Positions 8,676-16,210 of a stretch of 64,000 nucleotides of DNA are shown here, piece by piece. This stretch comes from Mediterraneibacter faecis JCM 15917. GTDB lineage: Bacteria > Bacillota > Clostridia > Lachnospirales > Lachnospiraceae. Under the pieces are notes generated by a model. It had not been told where the DNA came from, made no database searches, and saw nothing but the letters and a program-made list of their open reading frames with translations. Both the position numbers and the translations under genes were made by a program. Numbering within the stretch: the stretch's first letter is position 1; every line of letters begins with the position of its first letter. The stretch covers positions 248,001 through 312,000 of the forward strand of contig BBDW01000002.1 of assembly GCA_001312505.1 (NCBI GenBank), in the 5' to 3' direction.

Positions 8676-9090
8676 AATTTCCTCCTTGCAACTTCTAATT
8701 TGTTACTCACATGATATCATACTTTAGACACTTAGGCACAGGTTATTCCCAAAATTGGAGAAAACTTAAAACATTGATTTACTGCAAAGCATAACGAATC
8801 TTTTATTAAACAAGGGCAAGATGCGCCCTTGAGTAACTCTAATTTCCTTTTGGAAATCAGGATGCCTGGCAATCTTGATGGGGATTTCGCTCCCCCCATT
8901 CCTTCGAACTTGTATCAATCAACAGATTTTTAATGGCTTACTACTTGAGTAGACGCAGCTTTCCTTTATATCTGCAGAGTAGTCATGCCGGAAAGGGGAA
9001 TACTATTTTGAAAAGAGAACGACATCAAAAAGCAGGAAAAAGAACTAACGGTACTATGACCATTAAAGGTTGTTCTTAGGAATATTTTTC
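8676..9090. other. Structured intergenic region upstream of the CPBP gene
   Basis: No gene seen. A perfect 7-bp hairpin CAAGGGC-AAGATGC-GCCCTTG lies at 8811-8831 and, read leftward, is followed by TTTAATAAAAG, a weak terminator shape. Rightward of it are AATTTCC/GGAAAT and GGGGAT/ATTCC-like arms. This could be a leader RNA ahead of the leftward CPBP gene, but I match no riboswitch class. Confidence 0.35.
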
Positions 9091-9118
9091 TTTACATTCA
9101 TTAATAGTATGTTATACT
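9091..9118 (+). promoter_or_regulatory. Promoter for DUF6019 gene
   Basis: TTTACA, 16 bases, TATACT; 58 bases upstream of the ATG at 9176. Confidence 0.6.
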
Positions 9119-9175
9119 AGAATAAATCTGATAAATTTGAAACACTTACTATAGTTATTAGAAATGGAGTTTTCT

Positions 9176-9324
9176 ATGGATTTACAAATGATACTATTTA
9201 TTGCTTTAATCATTATTTTTTTATAATTCCGTTACTAGCATTTATTATTAAATCTGCAGTAAAGCAAGGAATTTTGGAAGCTTATAAGATTATTAAAAAT
9301 GATAAAGATAAAAATATTTTATAA
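9176..9324 (+). CDS. DUF6019-like single-pass membrane peptide, frameshifted as sequenced
   Basis: With one T added to the T7 run near 9223 the frame gives a 49-residue protein: MDLQMILFIALIIIFFIIPL, then FIIKSAVKQGILEAYKIIKN, the layout of DUF6019 peptides (one membrane helix plus a basic IxxAVxxGIxEAYKxI tail). As written it stops after 16 residues. TATGGAGT-type ribosome site and a promoter precede it. Function unknown. Confidence 0.6.
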
Positions 9325-9531
9325 CTCTAATCTAAAATCTAGTATGTTCAATAAAAATCCTCTTTTTTAAAGAGTTGGATATTCTTCAATTATTTCTTGT
9401 TATTAGTTGTATGAGACCCATATAAGGTATCTACTTAATAGAGGAAAAGAGAATTATAGATGTTTTAAGGAAAAGTGGCTATTTTTAAGAATATATCAAT
9501 CAACTTTGTTTTATTGTATTTTGATACTCTT

Positions 9532-9851
9532 GTGTTAATATCTGGATAAAAAAGAAATGTCCTAACAGTATTCTTCATGTTTATGTGAATATGAATTAAT
9601 CTGCTAAGGCATTTCTTTTTATTTGTATCTTTAAAATATCATTTGAAATAATCAAATTTTTAGCAAAGTATGTCTTTTTGGTACCATATGAGACGCATTT
9701 GTGCAAGATTTCCTCCTTCTTCAGATGTTTCGAACATATGGTTGATTACCTTTTTGATTACCTTTGCTTTTTGGAAAAAAGAAAAAGCCTTAAAACAGCG
9801 ATTTTACGCGGTTTCTAAGACTTTTTAATACAGGGGATGAGAGAATCGAAC
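9532..9851. repeat. Direct repeat, copy B (about 320 bp)
   Basis: Matches copy A at 4876-5185 almost base for base and ends in the attL core. Contains an inverted pair (AAAAGCCTTAAAA...TTTCTAAGACTTTTT) typical of a terminator downstream of an integrase. The sequence 9325-9531 before it is AT-rich and without a gene. Confidence 0.9.
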
Positions 9852-9857
9852 TCCCAC
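9829..9857. other. attL core
   Basis: TACAGGGGATGAGAGAATCG then AACTCCCAC. It repeats the T-arm and acceptor end of tRNA-Trp (minus strand) and recurs at 48935-48965. The tract is G4 here but G6 in attR. Confidence 0.85.
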
Positions 9858-9892
9858 AGAAAGTGCTAAAACCCCTGTAAAATCAATGATTG

Positions 9893-10997
9893 TTATGTTT
9901 CGTGTTGCATTTCGTGTTGCATAGACTCAAAATAGTCGATTGCAATCTTATTCATTTTATCTTCCATGTCCGGAAGAGTGTGACGGTAGACTTCTTTCAG
10001 TACCGAATCATTTCCCCATCCACCAGATTGCATGATATATGCATCTGGTATACCAAGTGCATGCTGGACAGAAGCGTTGTAATGCCTTAAGTCATGGAAA
10101 CGAAAGTGCGGTATCTCTAATTTCTTAAGCAGATTTCCAAACAATGTTGTTAATGTATTCGGATTCATGTCTACAGTGTCGGTTGGTAGTTTCAAGAACT
10201 TTTCGATTACGAACGATGGGTAGTTCACATATCTGTCACCAGCATAAGACTTAGGTGCTTTTACAATCCATTCCCCCCTCGTCATTCATAACCATTGTTT
10301 TTGTAACGTGGATTGTGTGATTCTTAATGTTAGACTTCTGCAATGCACAGATTTCACCTCTTCGCATAGCTCCAAACGCTGCGAGAAGAATCGGCACTTC
10401 CATGATAGTTCCTTCTGATGCACGAACAATCTTTTTGATGTCCTCTTCTGTAGGAATGTAAATATTGCTCCTAAGTTTCTTCGGAAGAGTGATATTGATT
10501 ACGATTCCAGGACGAAATCTTTTCATTACCGCACTGATCAGACCGTTCATGTCACGAACAGACTTAGGTGACAGCTCTGTAGATGCATTATTAATCACTT
10601 TTTGAATTACGCTTTGGGTGAGTTCTTTCAGCTGATACTCCTTAAGCGGTACCATGCAATTGTGTTGCATGCTCTTGTACTTCCTGATACTGGACGGAGA
10701 GAGGACAGCGGACCGTTCCTGTATATACTTTTCCAGTGCATCACCGAAAGTCATTTGCACTTCTTCATCTTTCTTGATTTCTTTGTTATCTGCCCATTCA
10801 GCAGCCATTGCTTCAACTTTTCTTTTTCCTCTTGCCGATGGATCATCACAAGTGAAAGACTTATAGATTCTTTTCTGCTTCTGCTTTTTTGTTTTCGGAT
10901 CAATAACTGGTTTTCCATCCTTATCCACCACATTTTCATAGTGTGAGAATACCAGACATCTCCATGATCCGGAAGGTAACTTCTTAGCTGTTGCCAT
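9893..10997 (-). CDS. int: Prophage tyrosine recombinase (integrase), frameshifted as sequenced
   Basis: Joined product of 367 residues. An N-terminal arm-binding domain (MATAKKLPSGSWRCLVF) is followed by a SAM-like core-binding domain (about 80-170) and a catalytic domain with AFGAMRRGEICAL (first Arg), HDLRHYNAS (HxLR) and the Tyr in VLKEVYRHTL. The two frames meet at C6 (10273-10278, G6 on the coding strand), where G5 gives DEGEWIVKA and one frame. ATG 10997 with GGAG upstream. It should catalyse integration and excision at the tRNA-Trp att sites. It lies leftward, next to attL. Confidence 0.9.
9898..9924. repeat. 27-bp integrase arm-type repeat, left copy
   Basis: Two tandem TTTCGTGTTGCA units plus TAG; identical to 48789-48815 in the same orientation. 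Here it also encodes the last residues of integrase (MQHEMQHET). Confidence 0.7.
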
Positions 10998-11126
10998 ATA
11001 ATCATCTCCTTTTTATAAAAAATGGTATAAAAATAACAGCCTAGCAACAGAACAAGAGTTCTGATTGATTGACTGCTCCGAAGATGATACAATATTCATT
11101 GGATTTTGGAGTATCTCTTCGGAGTT

Positions 11127-11162
11127 ACTAAAAGAAGCACATTGGCGTGTGTTTCTTTTAGT
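11127..11162. terminator. Long hairpin with TTGGCG loop (first of a pair)
   Basis: ACTAAAAGAAGCACA, loop TTGGCG, TGTGTTTCTTTTAGT: 15-bp stem with one G-T pair. Lies between integrase and the leftward gene ending at 11204. Confidence 0.6.
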
Positions 11163-11165
11163 TGA

Positions 11166-11200
11166 CCGTTCCTGTTGGCGCAGGAGCGGTTTCTTTTTTG
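11166..11200. terminator. Hairpin with TTGGCG loop and T run (second of a pair)
   Basis: CCGTTCCTG, loop TTGGCG, CAGGAGCGG, then TTTCTTTTTT on the + strand. It shares the loop with the preceding hairpin. Probably separates the repressor operon from integrase. Confidence 0.65.
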
Positions 11201-11203
11201 GTA

Positions 11204-11833
11204 TTAATTAAAAGAAAGTCTGCGAACTTCATTTGCAGTATTGGTATTACATTTGATTTCCTTTTGAACTCTCGTTCCTGTTTCTGTAGATTCGAATACT
11301 AAAAATGCAACGGTATCTAATTCCTGCTGTTTTGTCGTAGTAGTTGTGTTGACTTTTGTTTTCTTTCCGAGGGATGCGCCGACGACGGCACCGACAGGTC
11401 CAGCAACTGCAGCACCAATTAGTGCGCTGCCAGCACGACCGTGAGTTTTATTATTTCCGGTTGTTTTGCTGATTAAATTGTATTGAGGACCGTCCCAAAT
11501 AAAATCAACCAGTTTAAAGTGTCCAGCGCCTTCCTGAAAAGAATTTCCGAAATAATATAAACCATTTCCATCTTTACGGAATTTTAAACCACCTATATTG
11601 TATTGTGTTTCAGCTTTTCTTAAGGCTTTGATGCGATCGCGCTCAGCCTTTTCGGCTTGTCGCTTCTCCCAGTCAGCTAAATGTTCTTCTGGAGTCTTTT
11701 TGGCAGTGGCTTCAAAGAAGCTGCGGTCGTCTTCAGTCAATGTAGAAATTTCATTATTTTCTATTTTTTGCCTTAAGTCAGCATATCTAGAAGCGTTATC
11801 CCAGCTTCCTTTTAATTTGTCTAAAAAACCCAT
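11204..11833 (-). CDS. Prophage protein with glycine-rich hydrophobic segment
   Basis: 209 residues. Starts MGFLDKLKGSWDNASRYADL; a charged coiled-coil region (about 45-80, KKTPEEHLADWEKRQAEKAE) is followed by a hydrophobic Gly/Ala segment (ALIGAAVAGPVGAVVGASLG, about 137-156) like a glycine zipper. Position beside the immunity genes suggests a role in lysogeny or host conversion, but no function is recognised. GAGAGGGATAAAAAACATG gives a good start. Confidence 0.65.
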   Translation of the reverse strand: MGFLDKLKGSWDNASRYADLRQKIENNEISTLTEDDRSFFEATAKKTPEEHLADWEKRQAEKAERDRIKALRKAETQYNIGGLKFRKDGNGLYYFGNSFQEGAGHFKLVDFIWDGPQYNLISKTTGNNKTHGRAGSALIGAAVAGPVGAVVGASLGKKTKVNTTTTTKQQELDTVAFLVFESTETGTRVQKEIKCNTNTANEVRRLSFN

Positions 11834-11917
11834 GTTTTTTATCCCTCTCTTTCTTTTGCGAGACCTGTTCCTTACGAGCCACCACTGCTCGTATATATAA
11901 TCCCTTGTGAGGTTATA

Positions 11918-12379
11918 TCAAATTATTTCAACTACTACCAGATTCGGAATGAAGTATATAATATAGTTATCAACGGTAGTATATACTCCATACTTATCAC
12001 GGTAGCAGCTGATACATTCTTCTAGATATTCTTCTGTAACATCTAGAAAGTCTGCAATTTCATATTTATTTTGACATCCAGCATTGAATGCGTGGATGAT
12101 TCCCATAAGTCCGATCAGGCGGTTGTAGCCGTGCAACCGGGCTTGACGTTCCTGTTTCCGGTTCTCCAGTTTGGACTGATCTCGAATATCACCTGTGGAA
12201 GTATAGTAGTGTCCAAGTTCTTCAGCAAGAACATTGGCTTTCTGTCGTGATGTCTTAATATCATGCCGGATAGCAATTTTGTTTCCTTTTATTCTTCCAT
12301 CTCCGCTTTGAAGTGGCTTTTCCTTTACCACTAATCCAATATTGCGAGCTTCGTCTAAAAGTATTTCATAAGAATTCAC
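11918..12379 (-). CDS. ImmA/IrrE-family metallo-endopeptidase
   Basis: 153 residues. The zinc motif is AEELGHYYTS (about 49-58), an EExGH form of the HExxH site, preceded by IAIRHDIKTSRQKANVLAEE, typical of phage ImmA. These cytosolic peptidases cleave the phage repressor to trigger induction. It lies directly downstream of the CI-like repressor (12441) in the same leftward operon, the usual arrangement. Confidence 0.85.
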   Translation of the reverse strand: MNSYEILLDEARNIGLVVKEKPLQSGDGRIKGNKIAIRHDIKTSRQKANVLAEELGHYYTSTGDIRDQSKLENRKQERQARLHGYNRLIGLMGIIHAFNAGCQNKYEIADFLDVTEEYLEECISCYRDKYGVYTTVDNYIIYFIPNLVVVEII

Positions 12380-12440
12380 TTACAACACCTCCATCATAAT
12401 TGTACTAAGCAATTTGTCCTATAAAAGTGGACTATGGAGA

Positions 12441-12931
12441 TTAGAAGTTTTCGTCATCCATGATGTCATCATCATGTTGCCTCATCTCATCCGTTACTTC
12501 TATATCGGTACGTTCATGAGCTGCCTGGACGGCCAACTCTTCTTCCATTTGCTGGTTCATGAGCAAATTTTTTGAATAGGTGAAGACTCTTTTCTGATTT
12601 GGAGAAGAGAGCTTTTCATATATATCAAGAAGTTCTTTATGTTCTCCGTGAAATTTAGATACATTATTTTTGAATTTATCATAGATTTCTTTCGGAGCTT
12701 CTTTCCCGGAAAAATTTGTGTCTATCTGCTCCCAACCCATTAAATCACTAGGGGATGTCTGTAGCACATCAGCAAAAGCAAGTATTTTTGACTGAGGCAA
12801 GTCTACTACCCCCCTTTTTCTATTTTTGCAATCATACTTTTATCAGCATAACCCAGCTTAGTTGCTAAATCAGTCTGCGTTAATTGCAATTCTAATCGTC
12901 TCTTTTTTATGTTTTTATATAATTGAAGCAT
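12441..12931 (-). CDS. CI-like XRE repressor, frameshifted as sequenced
   Basis: Joined product of 162 residues. N-terminal HTH: LYKNIKKRRLELQLTQTDLA and TKLGYADKSMIAKIEKG, then VVDLPQSKILAFADVLQTSP, which closes the HTH domain. The break is at C6 (12809-12814; G6 on the coding strand); G4 restores EKGVVDLPQ. ATG 12931 with GGAGGTACGCAAA upstream. Acts on the three palindromes at 12967-13050 and is the likely target of the neighbouring ImmA protease. As written the protein would stop after 41 residues, which would not sustain lysogeny. Confidence 0.85.
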
Positions 12932-12952
12932 TTTGCGTACCTCCTTGATTTC

Positions 12953-13050
12953 AATATATCACAAGATTGAAAAATATTCAACATTTTTGTAAAAATGGTT
13001 GACACATATTCAACTCCGTGATATATTGATGATGTTGAATAAAGTTCAAC
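12953..13050. promoter_or_regulatory. Lysogeny control region: divergent promoters and three operators
   Basis: Three palindromes share GTTGAA-N5-TTCAAC: 12967-12981 (TTGAAAAATATTCAA), 12998-13014 (GTTGACACATATTCAAC), 13034-13050 (GTTGAATAAAGTTCAAC). Rightward promoter: TTGACA 12999-13004, 17 bases, TATATT 13022-13027; its -35 lies in operator 2. Leftward promoter: TTGAAT (12981-12976), 17 bases, TATATT (12958-12953); its -35 lies in operator 1. This is a lambda-like switch. Confidence 0.8.
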
Positions 13051-13072
13051 CAGAAAGGAGGGGGGGAGTTGC

Positions 13073-13285
13073 TTGGCAGACATCAAACTTTTAAAAGAAA
13101 GAATTGCTGATAGCGGAATGACAGTCAAAGCCATTTGTGAAAAAAGCGGTATTCTTAGAGAAACATTCTACAATCGTTTAAAAGGTGGAGAGTTTACAGC
13201 TTCTGAAATCGTTGGATTAACAAAGACGCTAAAACTTTCAAGGTCAGATAGAGACAGAATTTTTTTAAACGAAAAGTTGAATTAA
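13073..13285 (+). CDS. Cro-like HTH protein
   Basis: 70 residues, TTG start at 13073 chosen because AGAAAGGAGGG precedes it and no ATG fits. HTH: IADSGMTVKAICEKSGILRE with recognition helix ETFYNRLKGG. First gene of the rightward early operon, 23 bases after the third operator, so it is probably the antagonist of the leftward repressor. Confidence 0.75.
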   Translation: MADIKLLKERIADSGMTVKAICEKSGILRETFYNRLKGGEFTASEIVGLTKTLKLSRSDRDRIFLNEKLN

Positions 13286-13312
13286 ATGACACTTTAGAGA
13301 GGAATCACAGAA

Positions 13313-14047
13313 ATGAACAACTTACAGATTACAGAGTACAAAAGCATTAGAGTGCTCACAACACAGCAGATCGCTGAAGCGTATGGCTCTGACACAAGAG
13401 TTATTTCAAACAACTTCAATAGAAATAAGGAAAGATATATTGAAGGAAAACATTACATCTGCTTGGAAGATGGTGAAAAGAGAGAGTTTGTTGACCATCA
13501 TCAAATTGATGACGGTTCAAAGAAAGCATCGAAGCTTTATCTTTGGACGGAAAAAGGAGCTTTCCTTCATGCGAAGTCACTTAACACTGACACAGCATGG
13601 GAAGTCTACGACAGACTGGTTGACAACTATTTTGAGAAACCAAAAGTAGTTCCAATGACAACCGACCAGAAGATTCAGTTACTTGCACAGGGTAATGTGG
13701 AACTAACAGAGAAAGTAAATTCCATTGACAAGGATTTACAGGAGTTCAAACAGGACATGCCGTTACTTGCCTTGGAGTGTCAGAGAATCACATGGGCAAA
13801 GAATAACAAGATTGTTCCACTGATGGGCGGAAAGAGTAGTCCAGCGTATCGGAACAGGAGCTTGCGAACCAAAGTTTACAAAGACCTTGATAAACAGCTC
13901 AAAAGAGAATTCGGCGTTGACACATACAAGGCAATCAAGAGAAATCAGTGCAACCTGGCAGTAAAGATTATCGAAGCGTACAAGCTCCCAATGTTTTTGA
14001 AAGAAGAGATTGACGCTGAAAATGCGCAGATGAGTTTTGAAGTGTAG
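13313..14047 (+). CDS. ORF6N-domain phage antirepressor
   Basis: 244 residues. An N-terminal ORF6N DNA-binding domain (VLTTQQIAEAYGSDTRVISN and FNRNKERYIEGKHY, residues 15-100, ending in LYLWTEKGAFLHAKSL) is followed by a linker and an ORF6C-type C-terminal region (about 130-244). Such proteins antagonise the repressor or regulate early genes. ATG 13313 with AGAGAGGAATCACAGAA. Downstream of cro in the early operon. Confidence 0.8.
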   Translation: MNNLQITEYKSIRVLTTQQIAEAYGSDTRVISNNFNRNKERYIEGKHYICLEDGEKREFVDHHQIDDGSKKASKLYLWTEKGAFLHAKSLNTDTAWEVYDRLVDNYFEKPKVVPMTTDQKIQLLAQGNVELTEKVNSIDKDLQEFKQDMPLLALECQRITWAKNNKIVPLMGGKSSPAYRNRSLRTKVYKDLDKQLKREFGVDTYKAIKRNQCNLAVKIIEAYKLPMFLKEEIDAENAQMSFEV

Positions 14048-14059
14048 GAGGGAATCAAG

Positions 14060-14311
14060 ATGAAAACTATTATAAATCGAGAATACGCAGGAGAAAAAGA
14101 AGCTTTTGCTCCGCTTATTGGATTCAAGGTAGTAAGTGTGGAAGATGGACCCACTAATGGTGATTTTGGAGACATAACTGTTCTTACATTGGTAAATGAA
14201 CATCATGTAGCTATTGATGTAACTATTTCGGATGAAGCTATTTGGATCAGTGAGCCACACGCAGTTAAGGATGATTTAAGTGCTATCAGTGATGAGGACG
14301 CAAAAGTGTAA
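14060..14311 (+). CDS. Small early protein, paralogue A
   Basis: 83 residues from ATG 14060, GGAGGG upstream. Core: LIGFKVVSVEDG, ITVLTLVNEHHVAIDVTIS, then acidic tail. Aligns along its length with the next gene (GFKV..V..G, N..VA.D..I.D), so the two are tandem paralogues about 35 percent alike by eye. No family known to me. Confidence 0.6.
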   Translation: MKTIINREYAGEKEAFAPLIGFKVVSVEDGPTNGDFGDITVLTLVNEHHVAIDVTISDEAIWISEPHAVKDDLSAISDEDAKV

Positions 14312-14379
14312 GAAATGTGGTTGGGTTCCAGCGATTGAGTAGGTGGCGTGAGGGGTACTGATGAAGAGAGGTGAAAGCA

Positions 14380-14619
14380 ATGAAGAAAAAGATTATCAAT
14401 AAGAGAGTCAATGGAGATTCTGAAGAGCTGCACGCATTGAAAGGCTTTAAGGTCTTAGCTGTTGGCAACGGAACAATTGGAGAAGAGTGTGCGTTGAGTA
14501 TCATGCTGATGAACGAGAACAACGTTGCTGTTGATTTAAGCATTACAGATGACGGAGCGTATCTCAGCGAGTTTTACGCACTGACAGAGGACATGATCCC
14601 ACGCACTTATGATGATTAG
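14380..14619 (+). CDS. Small early protein, paralogue B
   Basis: 79 residues from ATG 14380, chosen for AGAGAGG nine bases upstream; GTG 14371 overlaps that site. Core GFKVLAVGNG, MLMNENNVAVDLSITDDGAY mirrors paralogue A. Acidic C-terminus. Function unknown. Confidence 0.6.
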   Translation: MKKKIINKRVNGDSEELHALKGFKVLAVGNGTIGEECALSIMLMNENNVAVDLSITDDGAYLSEFYALTEDMIPRTYDD

Positions 14620-14633
14620 AGAGGTGAGAAGAG

Positions 14634-14882
14634 ATGCCAAAATTAAAAATATCTGACAGGGAAAGGCAGAACAGAACACTTATTGCAATCATACAATCAG
14701 GCAAGACGATGGAAGACATCAACATGGGAAAACTTTCCAAGCTGACAGGAATCCCGATGAGTACTCTCTACCAGAGATTTGGTATGCCGGAAGATATTCG
14801 GCTTGGAGAACTGAGGGAGATCTTGAGGGTACTTAAAATTTCTGAATCAGAAAAAGAACGAATAGGAAGAGAAGTGATTTGA
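14634..14882 (+). CDS. Small HTH-containing early protein
   Basis: 82 residues. A HTH-like stretch MGKLSKLTGIPMSTLYQRFG (about 38-57) is followed by a helix ending ESEKERIGREVI, the same ending style as the Cro-like protein at 13073. GAGAGGTGAGAAG before ATG. Likely DNA-binding early regulator. Confidence 0.6.
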   Translation: MPKLKISDRERQNRTLIAIIQSGKTMEDINMGKLSKLTGIPMSTLYQRFGMPEDIRLGELREILRVLKISESEKERIGREVI

Positions 14883-14884
14883 GC

Positions 14885-15031
14885 GTGGAAGATTGCTGCT
14901 ACTGCAGATACAGAAATAGCTGCATGGAACGCAGCCGCTGTTATCCATGTACATCCTATAGGAAAGAAGGTGGAAAAAATGAATCAGATCGATATGATCG
15001 ACATCCAAAGAAGAACAATCCAGATCATTGA
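14885..15031 (+). CDS. Cys-rich mini-protein, overlapping
   Basis: 48 residues from GTG 14885: EDCCYCRYRNSCMERSRCYP then CTSYRK, seven Cys in 25 residues suggesting metal binding. It overlaps the next ORF (14979) by 53 bases, so only one of them, or a shorter form, may be translated. Weak ribosome site. Similar Cys-rich mini-proteins occur elsewhere in this prophage (23821, 26301). Confidence 0.4.
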   Translation: MEDCCYCRYRNSCMERSRCYPCTSYRKEGGKNESDRYDRHPKKNNPDH

Positions 15032-15161
15032 TATCAAGAGAAAGCCAAGAAGAATTGAACATGATGATAGAGAAGAAAAAAAGTCTGCTGTTATGACAGT
15101 AGTTGCGATGGCATTGGTAATCTTCTTAAGTATCGCAACATGGGTTATCTTCGGATATTAA
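14979..15161 (+). CDS. Small single-pass membrane protein
   Basis: 60 residues from ATG 14979 (GAAGG eight bases upstream). A basic N-terminal half (IDIKRKPRRIEHDDREEKKS) is followed by one membrane helix (AVMTVVAMALVIFLSIATWV). Predicted cytosolic N-terminus. Function unknown. Confidence 0.5.
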   Translation: MNQIDMIDIQRRTIQIIDIKRKPRRIEHDDREEKKSAVMTVVAMALVIFLSIATWVIFGY

Positions 15162-15247
15162 AAAAGAGTGCCATGATAAAGGCGGCAACCTTCAGGCACT
15201 CGGCTATAAAACCAACTTAATAATAACATTTCAGAGAGGAGAAAGCA

Positions 15248-15421
15248 ATGGAAGAAAGAACATTAGAGGTAAGTGTAGATAAATTTATAGAGCTGTGCAA
15301 GATAGATGCACGCATGGAAACACTTAAAGCTTACATTGAGAAAGCTGAGAAGAAGGGTGGATTCGTTGAACTTGATACTGTGAAACTCATCATTGGGGTG
15401 ACGAAACATGAGAGTTTATAG
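15248..15421 (+). CDS. Small early protein
   Basis: 57 residues, ATG 15248 with AGAGAGGAGAAAGCA, an excellent ribosome site. Helical, charged sequence (MEERTLEVSVDKFIELCKID). Overlaps the next gene by 14 bases, indicating translational coupling. No family recognised. Confidence 0.6.
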   Translation: MEERTLEVSVDKFIELCKIDARMETLKAYIEKAEKKGGFVELDTVKLIIGVTKHESL

Positions 15422-15590
15422 AGGCATCGGACCGGAAGAGGGAACAATCGTAACAGAAGAGGAAGCGTTTGATTACGCATTGGAAAGATGTTTGAAAGGA
15501 ACAGAAGAAGACCAGAGAGAGTTCAAGAAAGAACTTGTAGAGTGGTTCTTCTCCGGGAACTGGATAGACGAAGAAGGGAGTGGATTGTAA
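15408..15590 (+). CDS. Small acidic early protein
   Basis: 60 residues, acidic (VTEEEAFDYALERCLKGTEE, EFKKELVEWFFSGNW). Its stop overlaps the ATG of the Sak-like gene (TAATG), placing it in the recombination operon. Function unknown. Confidence 0.6.
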   Translation: MRVYRGIGPEEGTIVTEEEAFDYALERCLKGTEEDQREFKKELVEWFFSGNWIDEEGSGL

Positions 15591-16210
15591 TGCCACTTGC
15601 AAGCTACGAAGAACTTAGAAAAGTAGATATCAAGAAGTACTGCAAGAAAAGAGATGGACTCGATTATCTTAACTGGGCAACATGCATCAACCTTTTGAGA
15701 ATGCATGGAGCAGACAAGGTTTACTGGGAACCAGTACCGGATCCAGTAACCGGTAGCAGCCTTAGAAAGACAGATGTAGAGTTCTCTGATAAGAACGGAA
15801 ATAAAAACAGATGTTACGAGACACTGATTAAGGTTGTTATTGATGAGAACACGTACTTCATGCAGACACCTGTCATGAACGGAAGTAATCCGGTAAAGGA
15901 TAATTCAATGACACAGCAGAGAGTATGGAACAGCATGTGCAGAGCATTTGTAAAGTGTGTAGCTATCCATACTGGACTAGGATTTGATCTGTGGCTGAAA
16001 GAAGAGAACCACAACGAACCATTCATTCCGGAAACATTAAAGAAACGTGCATCCGCTGCAAAAATCAAAACAATCAAGCAAATATGTACAAGTCATGGTG
16101 TCGATGGCGATGCCTGGGTTGCTGGCAATGGAAAGACTTGGGAAGAACTAACAGAGGAAGAAGCAGCCATGATGCTCAATGCATTGAAACAGAAGTATGG
16201 TGATGAGTAA
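15590..16210 (+). CDS. Sak/DUF1071 single-strand annealing protein
   Basis: 206 residues from ATG 15590. YEELRKVDIKKYCKKRDGLD, YLNWATCINLLRMHGAD and VWNSMCRAFVKCVAIHTGLG match the DUF1071/Sak group of Rad52-like phage annealing proteins; the LNWA and LGxxLW-like motifs are in place. It anneals complementary strands during phage recombination. Followed by NinB-like and NinG-like genes with overlapping stop/start codons, a standard recombination block. Confidence 0.8.
   Translation: MPLASYEELRKVDIKKYCKKRDGLDYLNWATCINLLRMHGADKVYWEPVPDPVTGSSLRKTDVEFSDKNGNKNRCYETLIKVVIDENTYFMQTPVMNGSNPVKDNSMTQQRVWNSMCRAFVKCVAIHTGLGFDLWLKEENHNEPFIPETLKKRASAAKIKTIKQICTSHGVDGDAWVAGNGKTWEELTEEEAAMMLNALKQKYGDE

Larger units (their letters stand above)
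5186..9531. mobile_element. Accessory segment between two att-bearing repeats (integrated element remnant)
   Basis: Flanked by copies A and B of the direct repeat, each with a tRNA-Trp att core. Content is AT-rich: XRE regulator, two small membrane proteins, paired hairpins, a fragment of a RepA-type replication initiator, a zinc-ribbon fragment, a CPBP protease and DUF6019. No integrase remains. I infer a decayed integrative element lying in tandem with the prophage; an alternative is a duplication of the flank by recombination. Confidence 0.55.

Noticed and set aside
9325-9531. Gene in the AT-rich gap
   Set aside because: Stops occur in all frames; no start with ribosome site or conserved motif.
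15488-15589. Longer Sak-like start
   Set aside because: The upstream extension lies in the frame of another small gene and has no ribosome site; ATG 15590 overlaps the preceding stop.
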